Assembly: GCA_946406115.1 (NCBI GenBank)
Contig: OX291551.1
Span: 12,028,001-12,092,000, forward strand
Length of the DNA stretch: 64,000 bases
Reading direction: 5' to 3'
Origin: Apoda limacodes
Taxonomy: Eukaryota; Arthropoda; Insecta; Lepidoptera; Limacodidae
Shown here: positions 10,763 through 21,499 of the stretch, one piece after another
Layout of the letters: every line of letters begins with the position of its first letter
How positions within the stretch are numbered: the first letter of the stretch is position 1
The notes under the pieces: model-generated
Told to the model about the DNA's origin: nothing
Database searches by the model: none
Seen by the model: the letters and a program-made list of their open reading frames with translations, nothing else
Made by a program: the position numbers and the translations under genes

Positions 10763-11160
10763 GTTATTATTTGTGCCGAAAACGATTGGCACCACTATCT
10801 TTTTGACCGCTTACCATCAAGCGGACCACAAGCTTGTTTGCCACCTTAGTGTTTTGAAAAAAAAAATAAGTAAAAAGTTCAATTCATTGTTTACACTATT
10901 GTGTAATTCTAAAACTAATACTTCTTATTCTAAAATATACGTCAGTAGGAGTACACGGAAGTACGTTATATTTTGTTTTTTTTTCCGTAGTTCGTTTTCT
11001 AATAAATCTAAATTCAGATTCCGTCGATTTTACATCAGGTTTGGCTAAGACTATTTTTTTTTATACCCACTAAGGTGGCAAACAAGCTTACGGTCCGCCT
11101 GATGGTAAGCGGTCCAATAGACAGTGGTGCCAATCGTTCTCGTCACAAATAAATAATAAG
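10763..11160. repeat. Inverted pair of ~90-bp LINE-tail arms
   Basis: The left arm (10763-10851) holds 'aacgattggcaccact' and 'gaccgcttaccatcaagcgg'. The right arm (11068-11160) is its close reverse complement. The arms match the 3' tail of the jockey-like LINE family (compare 56740-56790). About 215 bp of unrelated DNA separates them. The result is a large potential hairpin, either two tail-to-tail insertions or a foldback MITE built from LINE tails. Confidence 0.75.
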
Positions 11161-11224
11161 CAGCTACACACAATTTTTTTTGTATTTTGCATAAATAATT
11201 TTATCAATAAGCTTTGATTGTAGT

Positions 11225-11400
11225 ATATTATTCCTTAGGAAAACTTTTACATAACTTTTCAGCGTTGATTCTTTCAGCAATCTGTTGGCCGTCGCCGTCG
11301 GGTATAAAACTTCCGGACACGGAGAGATCTACGACTTGGCTTCCCAAATGTCTCAGTAAATTTTATTGCTTTTGCAGACAGCTCTATTATTACTTACAGA
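11225..11400. repeat. Dispersed repeat related to 18430-18540
   Basis: Contains 'caatctgttggccgtcgccg', 'aaaacttccggac' and 'caaatgtctcagtaaatttta'. A weaker copy at 18445-18540 keeps 'caatctgttggccgt' and 'caaatatctcagtcagtttta'. Both lie next to LINE-tail sequence. Identity unknown. Confidence 0.5.
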
Positions 11401-12190
11401 CTTTTCGGTAAATTTCGGTACTAAAGTGACGCGTCATGATTGCATACCAGATTTAATGAGCTGATGACTTATTTAAAGGTCTTTAGATCTGGGTATCAGG
11501 AACCTTTAATTCGTGCTTCGGCTCTGCAACCGTCGCATAATAGTAGATTATACAACAAGTGAAAAAAGAGGGAATTTAAATCGAGGGATACAAGGCTCGA
11601 AAAATATTTTTTTTTTCACTCTACTTTTTACCATTGAATGCGAAAACATTAATAGTAGTATAGTATTAATAGCTATCATTTTATATAATAATTAGTAATA
11701 AGAGAACAAAGGATTAGATACATTATAACATTACTGTAGCTTTTAGCATAAAGTATATACTCCACAGTGAAGATGGCTTCTTATTTTTAGCTAATTCGTT
11801 CAAATAGTTTAGAAGAACATCCTCTGAAAATAATTTGGCGCCTTTCACGTCTATATCTCGAGATTTTGGCGGCAAATTATCTATTTATGATTCCGGAGTT
11901 AGTATCGCATCTCATCACTGGAAGAACTCATTTTGTTTTAATTAATGTAGTATGTAATTCACATAAAATACCACGGTAACAGATAGAAAATAACTAAAAT
12001 TGGCAGGAGTTATTTTTTTAATTTAGCCAGCCAGTATAGTTAGGTACTTTCGGCGCGTTTTATTCACCTTTTCACATAATTCTTGCTTGTTCCAAATTTA
12101 AAATAATTTTATCACTCAGTGAATTAAAAGAGCGTTTTATTCACTGTTATCGATGAATAAAGTTTTTTTTTTGAGTGGAAATGGTAAAAT
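11401..12190. other. AT-rich DNA, no gene seen
   Basis: Short chance frames only. Near 12110-12165 the words 'cactcagtgaattaaaaga' and 'ttattcactgttatcgatga' form a loose inverted pair just outside the second TIR element. Confidence 0.4.
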
Positions 12191-12716
12191 AGTTACTCTA
12201 CCAGCGAGAAAAATATATACTTTGTTTTTTATTTTATTTATCATTTAAATTGAGGTTGCGTTCAGAATTGTACCTTGTACAACCTCTGCCATGGCTATCA
12301 AAACAACGTATGATATTTTTTAAGTTAGCTGTATAATAATAATAATAATAATACTTTTTATTGGACAAAAGAATTTTTACAATGCTTTTAGTTACAATAT
12401 GTTAAATTAATTAAAATATAATAACTTAAAAAGCAAAATTTGTTACATAAGCACCTAATCTAGGTCTAGCCTGTTCTTATAAACTTTTAATAATACTAAT
12501 AATTTATAAAGACTTACTTAAAAATTCTTAATTAAAATGAACAAGGTTAAGTATTTGTCACGAAATTTGTTTCTGTTCAGTCATTGTATTGTTTTTTTTT
12601 TCATCATCGGGTGAATTCCAAAAGTCAATGTTCGAACAGTGAATTACTTTGCCTCACTAGTGAGCAAACTTCGATTTCGCTAAACTATCCTTTTCGTGCT
12701 GGTGAGGTGAAAAATA
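12191..12716. mobile_element. TIR-bounded DNA element, copy 2 of 2
   Basis: Left end 'ttactctaccagcgagaaaaa', right end 'tttcgtgctggtgaggtgaa', matching the ends of 661-1228. Shared internal sequence includes 'ttgaggttgcgt', 'aaaacaacgtatg', 'aaaatgaacaaggttaagta' and 'agtgaattactttgcct'. The protein-coding part present in copy 1 is gone. A LINE tail has inserted at 12336-12477. Confidence 0.7.
12336..12477 (-). mobile_element. Truncated non-LTR element tail with (TAA)n
   Basis: Starts with (TAA)6 followed by 'actttttattggacaaaaga' and ends before 'tataaac', where the host element resumes; TATAA may be the target duplication. Absent from copy 1 of the host element, so it is a later insertion. 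Orientation: the microsatellite tail at the left end means a minus-strand element. Confidence 0.65.
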
Positions 12717-12728
12717 TATTGTTAACAT

Positions 12729-12990
12729 AAATAAATAAATAATTCTTTATTGGATCAAAAAATCATACACAGGACAATAATTGGCGTCCTGGTTTCTAAA
12801 CTAGCGCGAGCAACTTGTCAAAGAACAAATATATATATATATATATAATAAATAAATATAATATAATAATATATAAGTAAATATTATTTCGAAATATTAA
12901 TACCGACAGCTAGGCAGATTAACAAAATAAAAGAATTAGAATTATTAATATGATATAAATGTTTTCTACGTAAAACTGGTAACTTGGTGG
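12729..12990 (-). mobile_element. LINE/SINE 3' tail fragment plus AT microsatellite
   Basis: 'aaataaataaataattcttt' then 'attggatcaaaaaatcatac' resembles the tail at 12336 in layout (A/T microsatellite then 'tttattgga'). It is followed by an (AT)n run at about 12829-12847. The rest is unassigned AT-rich sequence. Confidence 0.45.
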
Positions 12991-13309
12991 CACAAAATAC
13001 TTGGTAAAACTGAAATTGGGGAGGTCGACTCCCTATGGGATGTAGGCATCCACTAAGAACGGATTTTACGACGCAGGAACGCGGCCGTGCTACAAACCTA
13101 TCTACAAATACGAAAAAGTTGATTTCGAGAAAAAATATTTTGATATCTGCGTATAACTCGTGAAATTGAACACAATAGAAAAATATATTTGGATGACCTA
13201 TAGTTACATGACATTTTTTTTTATTACTAAAAATGTTTTTTTTTTTAAATTTAACTAAATACTATGGTCCATTAATTGCAAAAAAATAAAAGACTAAAAA
13301 TTACAAATA

Positions 13310-13530
13310 AAAATAGTCTTCCATCACTATAGAAGCAGCGTTATCCCGCTGAATGGCCAGGCTGATCTTTTGCTTAAAGTAACTAGAAGCACGTATGTCC
13401 GGGCATACTAATCAACATCTTGCCGATTTAATCAACATCTTGCCGATTTAATCAACATCTTGCCGATTTAAGCAAATCGATTTAGCGTCCGAGCTTCATA
13501 CTCCCAGAGTCTCCACGGCGAAGGCGCAAA
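13310..13530 (-). pseudogene. C-terminal scrap of the zinc-knuckle LINE family
   Basis: On the minus strand 'RLRRGDSGSMKLGR', then 'YFKQKISLAIQRDNAAS', resembles the last part of the LINE family at 7520-10230, whose relatives end with a Q.ISLAIQRGNAAS motif (from memory). It is interrupted by the 20-bp triplication at 13410-13469 and lies in an otherwise noncoding area. Only about 70 codons survive. Confidence 0.55.
13410..13469 (+). repeat. 20-bp unit, three perfect copies
   Basis: The unit aatcaacatcttgccgattt is repeated three times without a mismatch, which points to a young expansion within an old LINE scrap. Confidence 0.9.
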
Positions 13531-13661
13531 ACTCGTAACTTATAATTTTTATAATAGGCATCGATTTCTTTTTAGTATATTTCATGATGTAATGAATGCA
13601 AACATTTATTAATTTTAAAGTCAAGAAGATTTATACAATCGGTCCTTAATCTTAAGTTACA

Positions 13662-13799
13662 TGGCCAAGGAGCCTATTGGAAACAGTCTAGAGTACGCAA
13701 GTATGCAAGTAGATCTTACCTCTCGAGACCCGTGAAAGTACTTGCATATATTTTTCTCTCAAACCCAAGTGTCTGGCGTTTCCAATAAGCTCCCTGGTT
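13662..13799. mobile_element. MITE with ~24-bp terminal inverted repeats
   Basis: Left end 'ggccaaggagcctattggaa' and right end, reverse-complemented, 'aaccagggagcttattggaa'. Inside, 'acgcaagtatgcaagta' and 'aagtacttgcata' also oppose each other, so most of the element folds back. No coding capacity; no second copy seen in the window. Confidence 0.6.
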
Positions 13800-14067
13800 A
13801 GACAAATTTTCTGAATCAAAAAGCCACACCACTGTAAACAAATAACACGCCGAGTTTGAACATGTGCCCCTCAAAACAACAAAAGCGTGTCGTTTTGACT
13901 AGTGTATAAAGACATTTAACACTATTAAAGCATACAAAGACACACGTCTGTTCCACGTACGATAGGTACCTTGATTATCTCGGTTTTTTATTGGTATAGA
14001 ATTCAAATATCAACTCAGAACCATAAAATTAGCAAAATCACTTGGTCATATTAATAAACTTATATTC

Positions 14068-14130
14068 GTCCGCCCTGAATTTGGTTATCGGCGTAGGATT
14101 CTCACGCTAACTCCTCAATTATAGGAAAAA
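14068..14130 (+). repeat. Fragment of the 'ttatcggcgtaggatt' short repeat
   Basis: 'ccgccctgaatttggttatc', 'ggcgtaggattctcacgc' and 'aactcctcaattatagg' match the 5' half of the repeat family at 33657 and 37190. Confidence 0.6.
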
Positions 14131-14239
14131 AACGTAGAAGGTGAAAATTTTTTTAAATAATATGTACCGCCCTTCCCCCTCATGACTGCCCGCCGGCCTT
14201 GCACATCATAAATACGCGCGCAGGACTTGATCATTATTT

Positions 14240-14805
14240 TGCTACGATGTTATTTTAAAACTGCGATATCTCCTAAGATATTGATTGAAATCGAATGATG
14301 TTACGGGCAATTTTGTCTTAAATTAAATACTTGTAATGAGTAACGTATTTATTAGGATTAATATTTATTTATTTATAATAATACGTATTTATTAATATCA
14401 TGTTTATAAAAACACCTTCGCAAATAATGCATTATTTTAGAACAAATTTGGTTAGCATAAAAAAGGCTATAGTGAGCCAACCTTAAAAGATAGACATACG
14501 ATGTAGCGGACTTTTATTTAGAACTTTTGAAGGGGAACAATTCTACCATATATTATTTTTGCGAAATTTTAACCGTTTACGCAGAGCACACAGAGGAAGC
14601 TCTGAAAAGGAAAAAAAACCCCGATCTTAAAACATTCTTCATTGGTGCTCCGCTCCTATTGTTCTAAGCGTCATGATATATATAGCCTATAGCCTTTCTC
14701 GATAAATGGGCTATCTAACACTGAAAGAAGTTTTCAAATCCGACCAGTAGTTCCTGAGATTAGCGCGTTCAAACAAACAAACTCTTCAGCTTTATATAAT
14801 ATCAC
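14240..14805 (+). mobile_element. Dispersed repeat ending 'agttcctgagattagcgcgt'
   Basis: Contains 'aaaactgcgatatctcctaa', 'ggtgctccgctcctattg', 'tatagcctatagcctttctc', 'gataaatgggctatctaaca' and 'agttcctgagattagcgcgt'. These phrases in this order are a familiar interspersed repeat of moth and butterfly genomes (recalled, not searched). Noncoding; possibly a nonautonomous element. Confidence 0.6.
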
Positions 14806-17089
14806 TATCACTATTAGTTTTCCTAACAATTTGAATAAAAGTCCAAAAATAGATTGTCTGAGTGATTTTTTTTCTGACTGTTTTAATAGCCAATTTATTA
14901 TAATATTAGAAAAACTACTTAATTAAGTTTTGAAATATAACAAATTTTTTTTTACGCCAAAAACTGTACTCAGGACTGTAACAAAATTGATTACATTTTT
15001 GCAAACTTAACTCGTTCGTGTAAGTCATCACCTTAAATCTGATTTTTACGACGTATGGAGCATACAAAAAGCCACGTTAGTCCAAATCCACTGTATATGT
15101 TGCGGCGATAGACTTACTCCCTGCCACATAGGGCTCAAGTGGTTGGTGATAAGTTAACTACATTACGTGTGTGTGTGTATCCAACCGCTATTCGCCCTCT
15201 TCTAAGGATAAAAACCGTAAAGATACATAGTGTGCACTTAAATCTAACTTATGATATTACAAGAGTTTTTAAATAAGAATCTCAATGAATGTAAGCAGAA
15301 ACACTGACAAATACACCCATAACTCTTATGCTACTACTTAGATAGTACAACTCTAAATAGAACAAATGAAACGTGTTGGTAGGTACTTACTGATGATAAT
15401 TTAAAACTTTTTCGTCGTCGTACATTATTTAAACTAGAGTCTTACCTAACACAAATTCCTTTGTTTTAAAAGCATTGGCCGTGTTCCAAAATAAGAGAGA
15501 ATCATATTTTAAAAAACTGATCAAAAACTTATTTTCTTAAGTTGTAAAGATGAAAGGCGAAATTTTATTATATTAATAACGTGGGCAGAATGGTTTTTTT
15601 GAGATCTCAATATATTTTGTTTATTCCGAGGTCCGTGAATCAAAAACTGCTACCTTAATTTAAGTTAGTTTGACTAATCTTGTGGCAGCCTTTCTCGACG
15701 GTGAAGGGTGACTGCCGTATGTCCTATCGTCAGTAGGGGCCTAGCTTGCATAGAGGAAATTTACTTTAAGGGTATAAAACAGAAGAAAAATAAGATAAAT
15801 TAACCAAAAGTTATGTCTTAGTCACCGTGACGTCGCCGCCAGCCGCCGTAGCCAAAATCCGAATCAAACCTGCAAATCCCGGCGTGGTGCAGAAGCTGAC
15901 AAGTAGAAGCTGTCAGAAAAGTATGCACCTGATGCACTGTCCTATTACTTCACAAAACCGTTGTCCCCGTGGACGAGATGTTCAAACTAATATAAAACTC
16001 AGATCACAGCAGTCCATAAATAGGTATACTGCGTTCCGTATAGCGAGCCACAAAACCGTGGGTGTGCGAGAGAGAGACGTAACACGCTTCTCTTTACCGA
16101 ACATATATATTTATTAAACCGATATATCAATAGCGTTATTGCAACTCACGACAATAGTAATAGTAAAGTCTTAACCTAAGTGTGTTGGACAGTTGAAACG
16201 CAAAAAGTTGCCTCTCACATGCATTTTATTGAGAATGATATTCAATTACACGATTGACAATATTTGACGCTTCACATATGGTGCGACATGCGACATAAAA
16301 ACAAAAAAAATAATATGAATATTTGATTGCTTGATATTTTATTATATATTTTAAATTTAATAAAAAGGTAATTAGCTAGAATGATTTATTGATTGATTAT
16401 AATCTTTTTGACTTTTTCTTATAAACTTTACTATTCGGAAGACTAATAAAGACTATACTTTGAAACTATAATCTTTTCTACTTTGAACCCTGTTTATTCT
16501 TTTTAATTTTACGTCAATACGAGCAGGTTGATATCTTGACCGACATAAATTTTGACATTGGCTACTTTTGATTAAAATGTTTTACTTACATTATTTTGAT
16601 TTAAAAAATGGCTATTTTTGATTTAAATATTTAGAAACAGAGCACAAATTAGCAACGATACCACAGCCGAATCATTAATTGCATTTATACAGACAGTGTC
16701 AGTCAACGTCTTTGCTAAATCCGAAAATAACATGCATTAATGGTGCCGCGACATATGTATGATTTGCTGGATAGTACCCGCCTAGCCATATGTGCTCGTC
16801 CCCCGTCTCGCCGCGCACCGCACCTCACGATTGCTTTGTCTAGACGACTTCGATGGCTGACTAAATGCAATGGTTGTTTGGGCTGTGACGATACTATAGA
16901 GTTTATAAACTCTTTATACTGTAACGATGCTTACTTAATGCCACTGCATAAGTTCTACACTCTATTAGGTAAATTTACTACACAAATAAAGGAGGTACCT
17001 ACTGTTTATATTTTCTTTTGTAAACTTTGATACTTATAGCTATTTTATATATTTATAGCAAGTGTTATTACTTACTAGGTATAACACAA
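14806..17089. other. Unassigned DNA with two GC-richer open frames
   Basis: Two plus-strand frames of 96 codons (15827-16117 and 16740-17030) start in islands that are GC-richer than the surroundings (from about 15820 and from about 16740). Neither carries a motif I know. The region 15660-15760 ('ggtgaagggtgactgccgta') is also less AT-rich. No splice-site pattern convincingly frames any of these as exons. Confidence 0.35.
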
Positions 17090-17290
17090 GAAGTTTGTTT
17101 GTTTGTCCTTACTTCACGTCGCAACGGAGCTTCTAATTAAGCTGAAATTTGGCACAAATTGCAGAGACGAAGAAGTACAGACGGAAATTCAAAAGTTTCC
17201 GCAGAAATATTTATAGTTGAATTCCACGTGGACGAACTACAGCTACAGATTTTCAGGAGTTGCCGTAGGAATCCCACGCCGATAACCGAA
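17090..17290 (-). repeat. Short interspersed repeat, antisense copy
   Basis: 'gtttgtttgtccttacttca', 'ctgaaatttggcacaaat' and 'aggaatcccacgccgataac' are the reverse-orientation form of the common repeat whose plus form ends 'attagtatggatt'. Related antisense pieces lie at 19081-19310, 25960-26400 and 34955-35015. Confidence 0.55.
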
Positions 17291-17291
17291 T

Positions 17292-17492
17292 TTAGGTTTA
17301 AGGTTATTTTTTTTTTGATTTCTTAGATAATACGCCATTATAATGCATATTCTGTGAAAATTTCAGGCTTTTCCCCATTTCGTTCTAAACTCTGAAGAAT
17401 AGAGTCCTTTAATGTTCGGACAGACATACAGAAAGTGTAGGCTTAGTAATAGTGCTTTGTTGGCACCCTTTGTTTACGGAACCCTAAAAATA
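17292..17492 (-). repeat. 'agggttccgta' family fragment, antisense
   Basis: Ends 'tttgtttacggaaccctaaa', with 'atgcatattctgtgaaaatt' and 'cggacagacatacagaaag' upstream. A sibling antisense copy occupies 29505-29700. Noncoding. Confidence 0.55.
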
Positions 17493-18429
17493 AGGCATGG
17501 CTATACTACCCAATCATAAATACATGAAAAGAATTAAAAAAAACTTTTTTTAATTATTATGAAGTAATTAAAGATACTATAAAATAAATAAATATAAAAA
17601 AAATTAAAATAAAAGATTGGATTTTATATTCTTTTTTCCGAGTAGTTTAATACTAACATTCTATGTAACGGGTAAATATAAAATTGTCTTGTTCTCGTTT
17701 CTTAACATTTTTATGTTAGTGTTTTAAAATAACACAAAAAAAATTTCCTGCTCAGTAATTTATAATCAGATTATGGTAAACACGTGAAACGTATTTATTA
17801 TTTTGGATGGTAGGGAGTTTTGAAATAGGGTAACAATAGAACAAAATCATACCCTGTGTTGATCATCGATATGGTGTCGATGTGAATAAAGGATTCGGTC
17901 GATGTTCTGAATGCAGAAATAGTCAACAATGCAGGTGGAAGACAAAAAGCTATAGGCACAACGCCTGTGCGTAAAGTAAATTATTTTCTTTTATAGTACT
18001 GTTGACACTTATTATTTATTCATAAGGTAAATTTTTATAAAATTTGTTGCGCCGTAAACGTAACTATATTTTATATTTTTTTAAGAGCGAAGTTTCGACT
18101 ATACTTGTCTTGTACTAAGTTCCGCACTGCGCTATCGGACGCGGCGGCTATTTTGCGCTATCTAACGTGCAGCGAGTTCAAGATATAAATTTTAGTTCTT
18201 AGATCTGCCGATACTTAAACACCTTATTTTATTTCCTTACACAGTTTAAATTTTAAATATGTTGTGTAGATCTGTATTCAAATACTGAGACGTCAAACGA
18301 ATTTCGCTTTTTAAATTGTGATACTTACCGCAGAAAAACCTTATCGAAGTTAAAAATACTGCACATCACATATTTCGACAAACGCCTTTTTCAACAGACA
18401 ACTGGATCACGTTAGTTCACAAAACTTGT
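17493..18429. other. AT-rich DNA, no gene seen
   Basis: Includes a small GC-richer patch at 18120-18180 ('gcgctatcggacgcggcggc') without any frame longer than a few dozen codons. Nothing else recognised. Confidence 0.4.
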
Positions 18430-18605
18430 TTGAACATAGGTTTTACGAACAATCTGTTGGCCGTTAGATTAAAATTTTCGGCTGCACGTCAGCAACAGCT
18501 TTTAAATTCTCAAATATCTCAGTCAGTTTTATTACCTACGATGCCTTTGAGGTAGCAAACAAGCTCGTGGGCCGCCTGATGGAATGCGGTCACCGCAGCC
18601 TATCA
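18430..18605 (-). mobile_element. Jockey-like LINE 3' tail fragment with adjacent repeat
   Basis: 'gcaaacaagctcgtgggccg' and 'cctgatggaatgcggtcacc' correspond to the tail seen at 56750-56800. The flanking 18445-18540 matches the repeat at 11225-11400. Confidence 0.6.
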
Positions 18606-19310
18606 TTTAAAATAAATTAAAATAAAATAAATTATTTAAAATGATAGTCTTTGGATTTAATTAAAAATAGCCTTTTAGCTTTTATCCTAATATATATAAA
18701 AAAAAAAACTGTATATACAACAGCAAATTCGATAACTAATGTTGCGGATAAGCTAAACGAGTTCTGCAAATAACACCTCAATAGAATCCTCCTAAAGGTT
18801 TACTAACTCAGCCTTGAATAAGCTGTTTAAGAGAGTGAAGATGAACCTCTCAGAGGAAGCTGGAACCGAAAGTGGTTGCAAAGTGATTCAGATTGCTACA
18901 GACTAGTCAAGACTTTGTCGGTAACTCGTAGTTCGGTATGTTTTTGTATAATTTTTAATTTTTAATGACAGGGCGGACAGAAAGGAAAATTAAATGTGCA
19001 CTAAGGAGCGTAACGAAAACCATATTATAGACACGAGCTATAAATATTATAAATATTTCAAATAGAAAAAGTTTTTTTGTTTGTCGGTTTTCAGTTCAAG
19101 TAAGGATTGGTTCTAAACCTTTACCTAAGCATGGCTAATTCCTTTGGGATTACAATATGATATTGATACAAATATTTTTAATGTTAAAGTGAGTTAGTTT
19201 GCTCTTTACTTCGCAACGGTGCATCCAATTCGAGCTGAAAATTGTCGCAGGGGAGAACAGATGCTACTTTTTAACCTGGAAAATTCAAAAGTTGCGGCAG
19301 AAACCAATTT

Positions 19311-19620
19311 CCACGTGGACTAACTATAGTTTCCTAAAGCAAACTTGTTTATTTTCACGTAGACTAACTATAGCTTGCTATAGCAAACTTGTTAATTTTC
19401 ACGCAGACTGACTATGCTTGTCATAGCAAACTTGTTTATTTCCACGTGGACTAACTATAGTTTGCTGTAGCAAACTTGTTTATTTCCACGTGGACTAACT
19501 ATTAGAAAACTTGTTTATTCCAACGTGGACTGACTATAGCTTGATATAGCAAACTTGTTTATTCCCACGAGACTAACTATAGCTTGCTATATCAAACTTG
19601 TTTATTTCCACTAGGACTAG
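19311..19620 (+). repeat. 44-bp minisatellite, about seven copies
   Basis: A unit reading roughly 'ccacgtggactaactatagc', 'ttgctatagcaaacttgttt', 'att' repeats with 44-bp spacing from 19311 to about 19620; one copy (about 19490-19525) has lost about 10 bp. Several units keep a CACGTG core, and 'tatagcttgctata' is itself a palindrome. The first unit is continuous with an antisense short repeat (19081-19310), so the array grew out of that repeat's end. Confidence 0.85.
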
Positions 19621-20122
19621 GCAAAACTAGTAGGCTATACCTCTATGGCTAAAGTCACACTAAGAAGGACAGTTTCTTTATTATATATTTAGTAGGATTA
19701 GTGAAATCATGTGCTTTCTACTAATAGCCTAGTTCATATAAACTAAAATATATGAAAGGTTTTTAAAATATTATTGAATGATTAAATATAATGAATAAAC
19801 TACTCACCGATAACCTCCCTTTCTCAGTCTGGGGTAAAACTCCTTGACTTCGTTGCAAGAATTAATTTTAATAACGCGTGATATTTGTGTCAGTTTTGTG
19901 TCTATTATTGTAACAAAATATATCATTTTAGGAAATAACTGCAGATACTCGTACACATAGATGTGATTTTTTTTAGATTACTCCGTACATACTTACAAAC
20001 AAACAAATAGATATGTAGAATATACGTATTTCTATAATAATAAATACATATTTGTTATATATGTCGGAAATTTTTATTTAGAACTATTTTAAAAGATAAA
20101 TATTTATCGAACTCTTTATTAG

Positions 20123-20276
20123 GAATACCTAGGGATCCAGGTGAAATCCGCCTGCAAAGATGTTCAACATCCGTCCATTGCTAACATCTGTCGTCAGAAC
20201 ACCGAGCAATTGGAGAAGTATCTCAACCATGTATTGTCTTCATCCACGAGCCCGGAAACTATGTGCGTTGTATTGG
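20123..20276 (+). CDS. Candidate internal exon: saposin B-like domain, C-terminal half
   Basis: An acceptor-like 'actctttattag' ends at 20122 and a strong donor, GG|GTATGT, starts at 20277. Between them 154 nt stay open and read EYLGIQVKSACKDVQHPS, then IANICRQNTEQLEKYLNHVL, then SSSTSPETMCVVLG. The layout Cys, about 29 residues including an amphipathic stretch, Cys, then VLG(M/L)C at the exon edge matches the end of saposin B-type domains (…P..VC..LglC). Such domains occur in prosaposin-like lysosomal lipid-binding proteins and in acid sphingomyelinase. A stop lies in frame just upstream of the acceptor, consistent with intron. No neighbouring exon was found within the window; long introns filled with repeats would explain that. 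It could instead be a lone retained or decayed exon. Confidence 0.5.
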
Positions 20277-20419
20277 GTATGTGTTACAATCCTTACTACT
20301 ATATATATTATATAGATGTGATTGTTTTAGGTTTCAGTTGTCAAACAAGAGACTAGTTGTTCCGCCTTGTTCAAAAATGTCTATCCGTCCGTCTTATACA
20401 GTCATTTTGTTCAAATGTT

Positions 20420-20625
20420 GAGACTACAGCGATTTTTTTTTGAAGAACCCCATACTGTTGACCTTGGAGAAAACCTTGGCAGGGAGCTCATTCCACAACC
20501 CAAGCGTTCGCGGGAGGAAGTTTCTATGAAACCGTACTGTACGCGACGAATTTGGTCCTAAGGTGTGAGAATGAATTCCCTGCGTTCGGTGCGATGGTAG
20601 ACAGTAGCGATGAAATTAAGTATAC
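20420..20625 (-). pseudogene. Jockey-like LINE, C-terminal end
   Basis: The minus strand reads TVRFHRNFLPRTLGLWNELP, then AKVFSKVNSMGFFKKK, the typical closing segment of this LINE family. The preceding sequence 'FHRYCLPSHRTQGIHSHTLG' is frameshifted. 5'-truncated and dead. Confidence 0.8.
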
Positions 20626-20929
20626 ATTATATTTATATTATAAATACATAGCTTTGTAGGTATTATTTATACTCCATTAATTTAATAGATAACTTTAAAT
20701 CGTTATGAGGTTTAAGATTCTAAAAATATTAAAGTTATTTTTAACAGGTATTTGACTCCAAAGTTGCCATTTTCTTTTAGGTTTGTATCTAAGTCTCCAA
20801 ATAAAACACCACAAACTAAAATAAAATACCTACAGTTCACTATTATAGCCTACTTCTACTACTATAGCCTACAAAGTTTCGGACTCATATAACAATTATA
20901 CGTTAGTTCGGCTCTGAAATTTTATGCAA

Positions 20930-21066
20930 GTGTTGCCGACCCTTCAAAAATTTAATAACTTTTTTCTTAAAGAACCCCACACTCCTTCAAACATAGTCCT
21001 TAGAAAAAACCGTGACAGGGAGCTCATTCCGTAACCTAAGCGTTCGCGGGAAGAAGTTTCTTTGAA
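20930..21066 (-). pseudogene. Jockey-like LINE, C-terminal end (second fragment)
   Basis: The minus strand reads RNFFPRTLRLRNELPVTVFS, then, after a stop, GFFKKKVIKFLKGRQHLH. Same family as the fragment 300 bp to the left, but a separate insertion because the same segment is repeated. Confidence 0.8.
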
Positions 21067-21099
21067 TATTTTTTTTTTCACGCGAACAAACATAAACTT

Positions 21100-21395
21100 T
21101 TTGGTTCTTGACGTTTCGGCCAGGTTGCACTGGCCATGGTCACAAGTAAACTATTTTCAGCGAGGTTTTGTGAGGCGATGGGGGCGATCAGTATTAAAAC
21201 TTTCCACATATCCGATGTTGTCCGAAAGTCACAGTATCTAAAAAGTTGATGTCACAGCACATGTCACGAACGGTATCTTAACGTATACAATTGTCCATGC
21301 CGAGGATAACTTAAAACCGTCTTCCCGATTGAAATTTTTGTGTATCTTAATTGCAATAGCTTCACGCACAATTCTAATGGAAACCAGTGGGGCAT
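21100..21395 (-). pseudogene. Penelope-like element, C-terminal fragment
   Basis: The minus strand reads RIVREAIAIKIHKNFNRE and DGFKLSSAWTIVY. The 'R.V.EAIEI..H..NFNREDG..LS..W.P' pattern is how I remember the part after the GIY-YIG endonuclease in insect Penelope-like elements. The downstream 'tggccgaaacgtcaagaacc' phrase is also typical of their 3' ends. Only this short C-terminal part is present; RT and GIY-YIG residues are absent. Confidence 0.55.
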
Positions 21396-21499
21396 GAAGC
21401 TCTAATACCTATATCTAATAAATCCAGCATCTGCAATAGCGGACTTATTTGTCTGGCAGTTCTTTACCTACAATACCTTCTGTACCTACTCCCTATATA

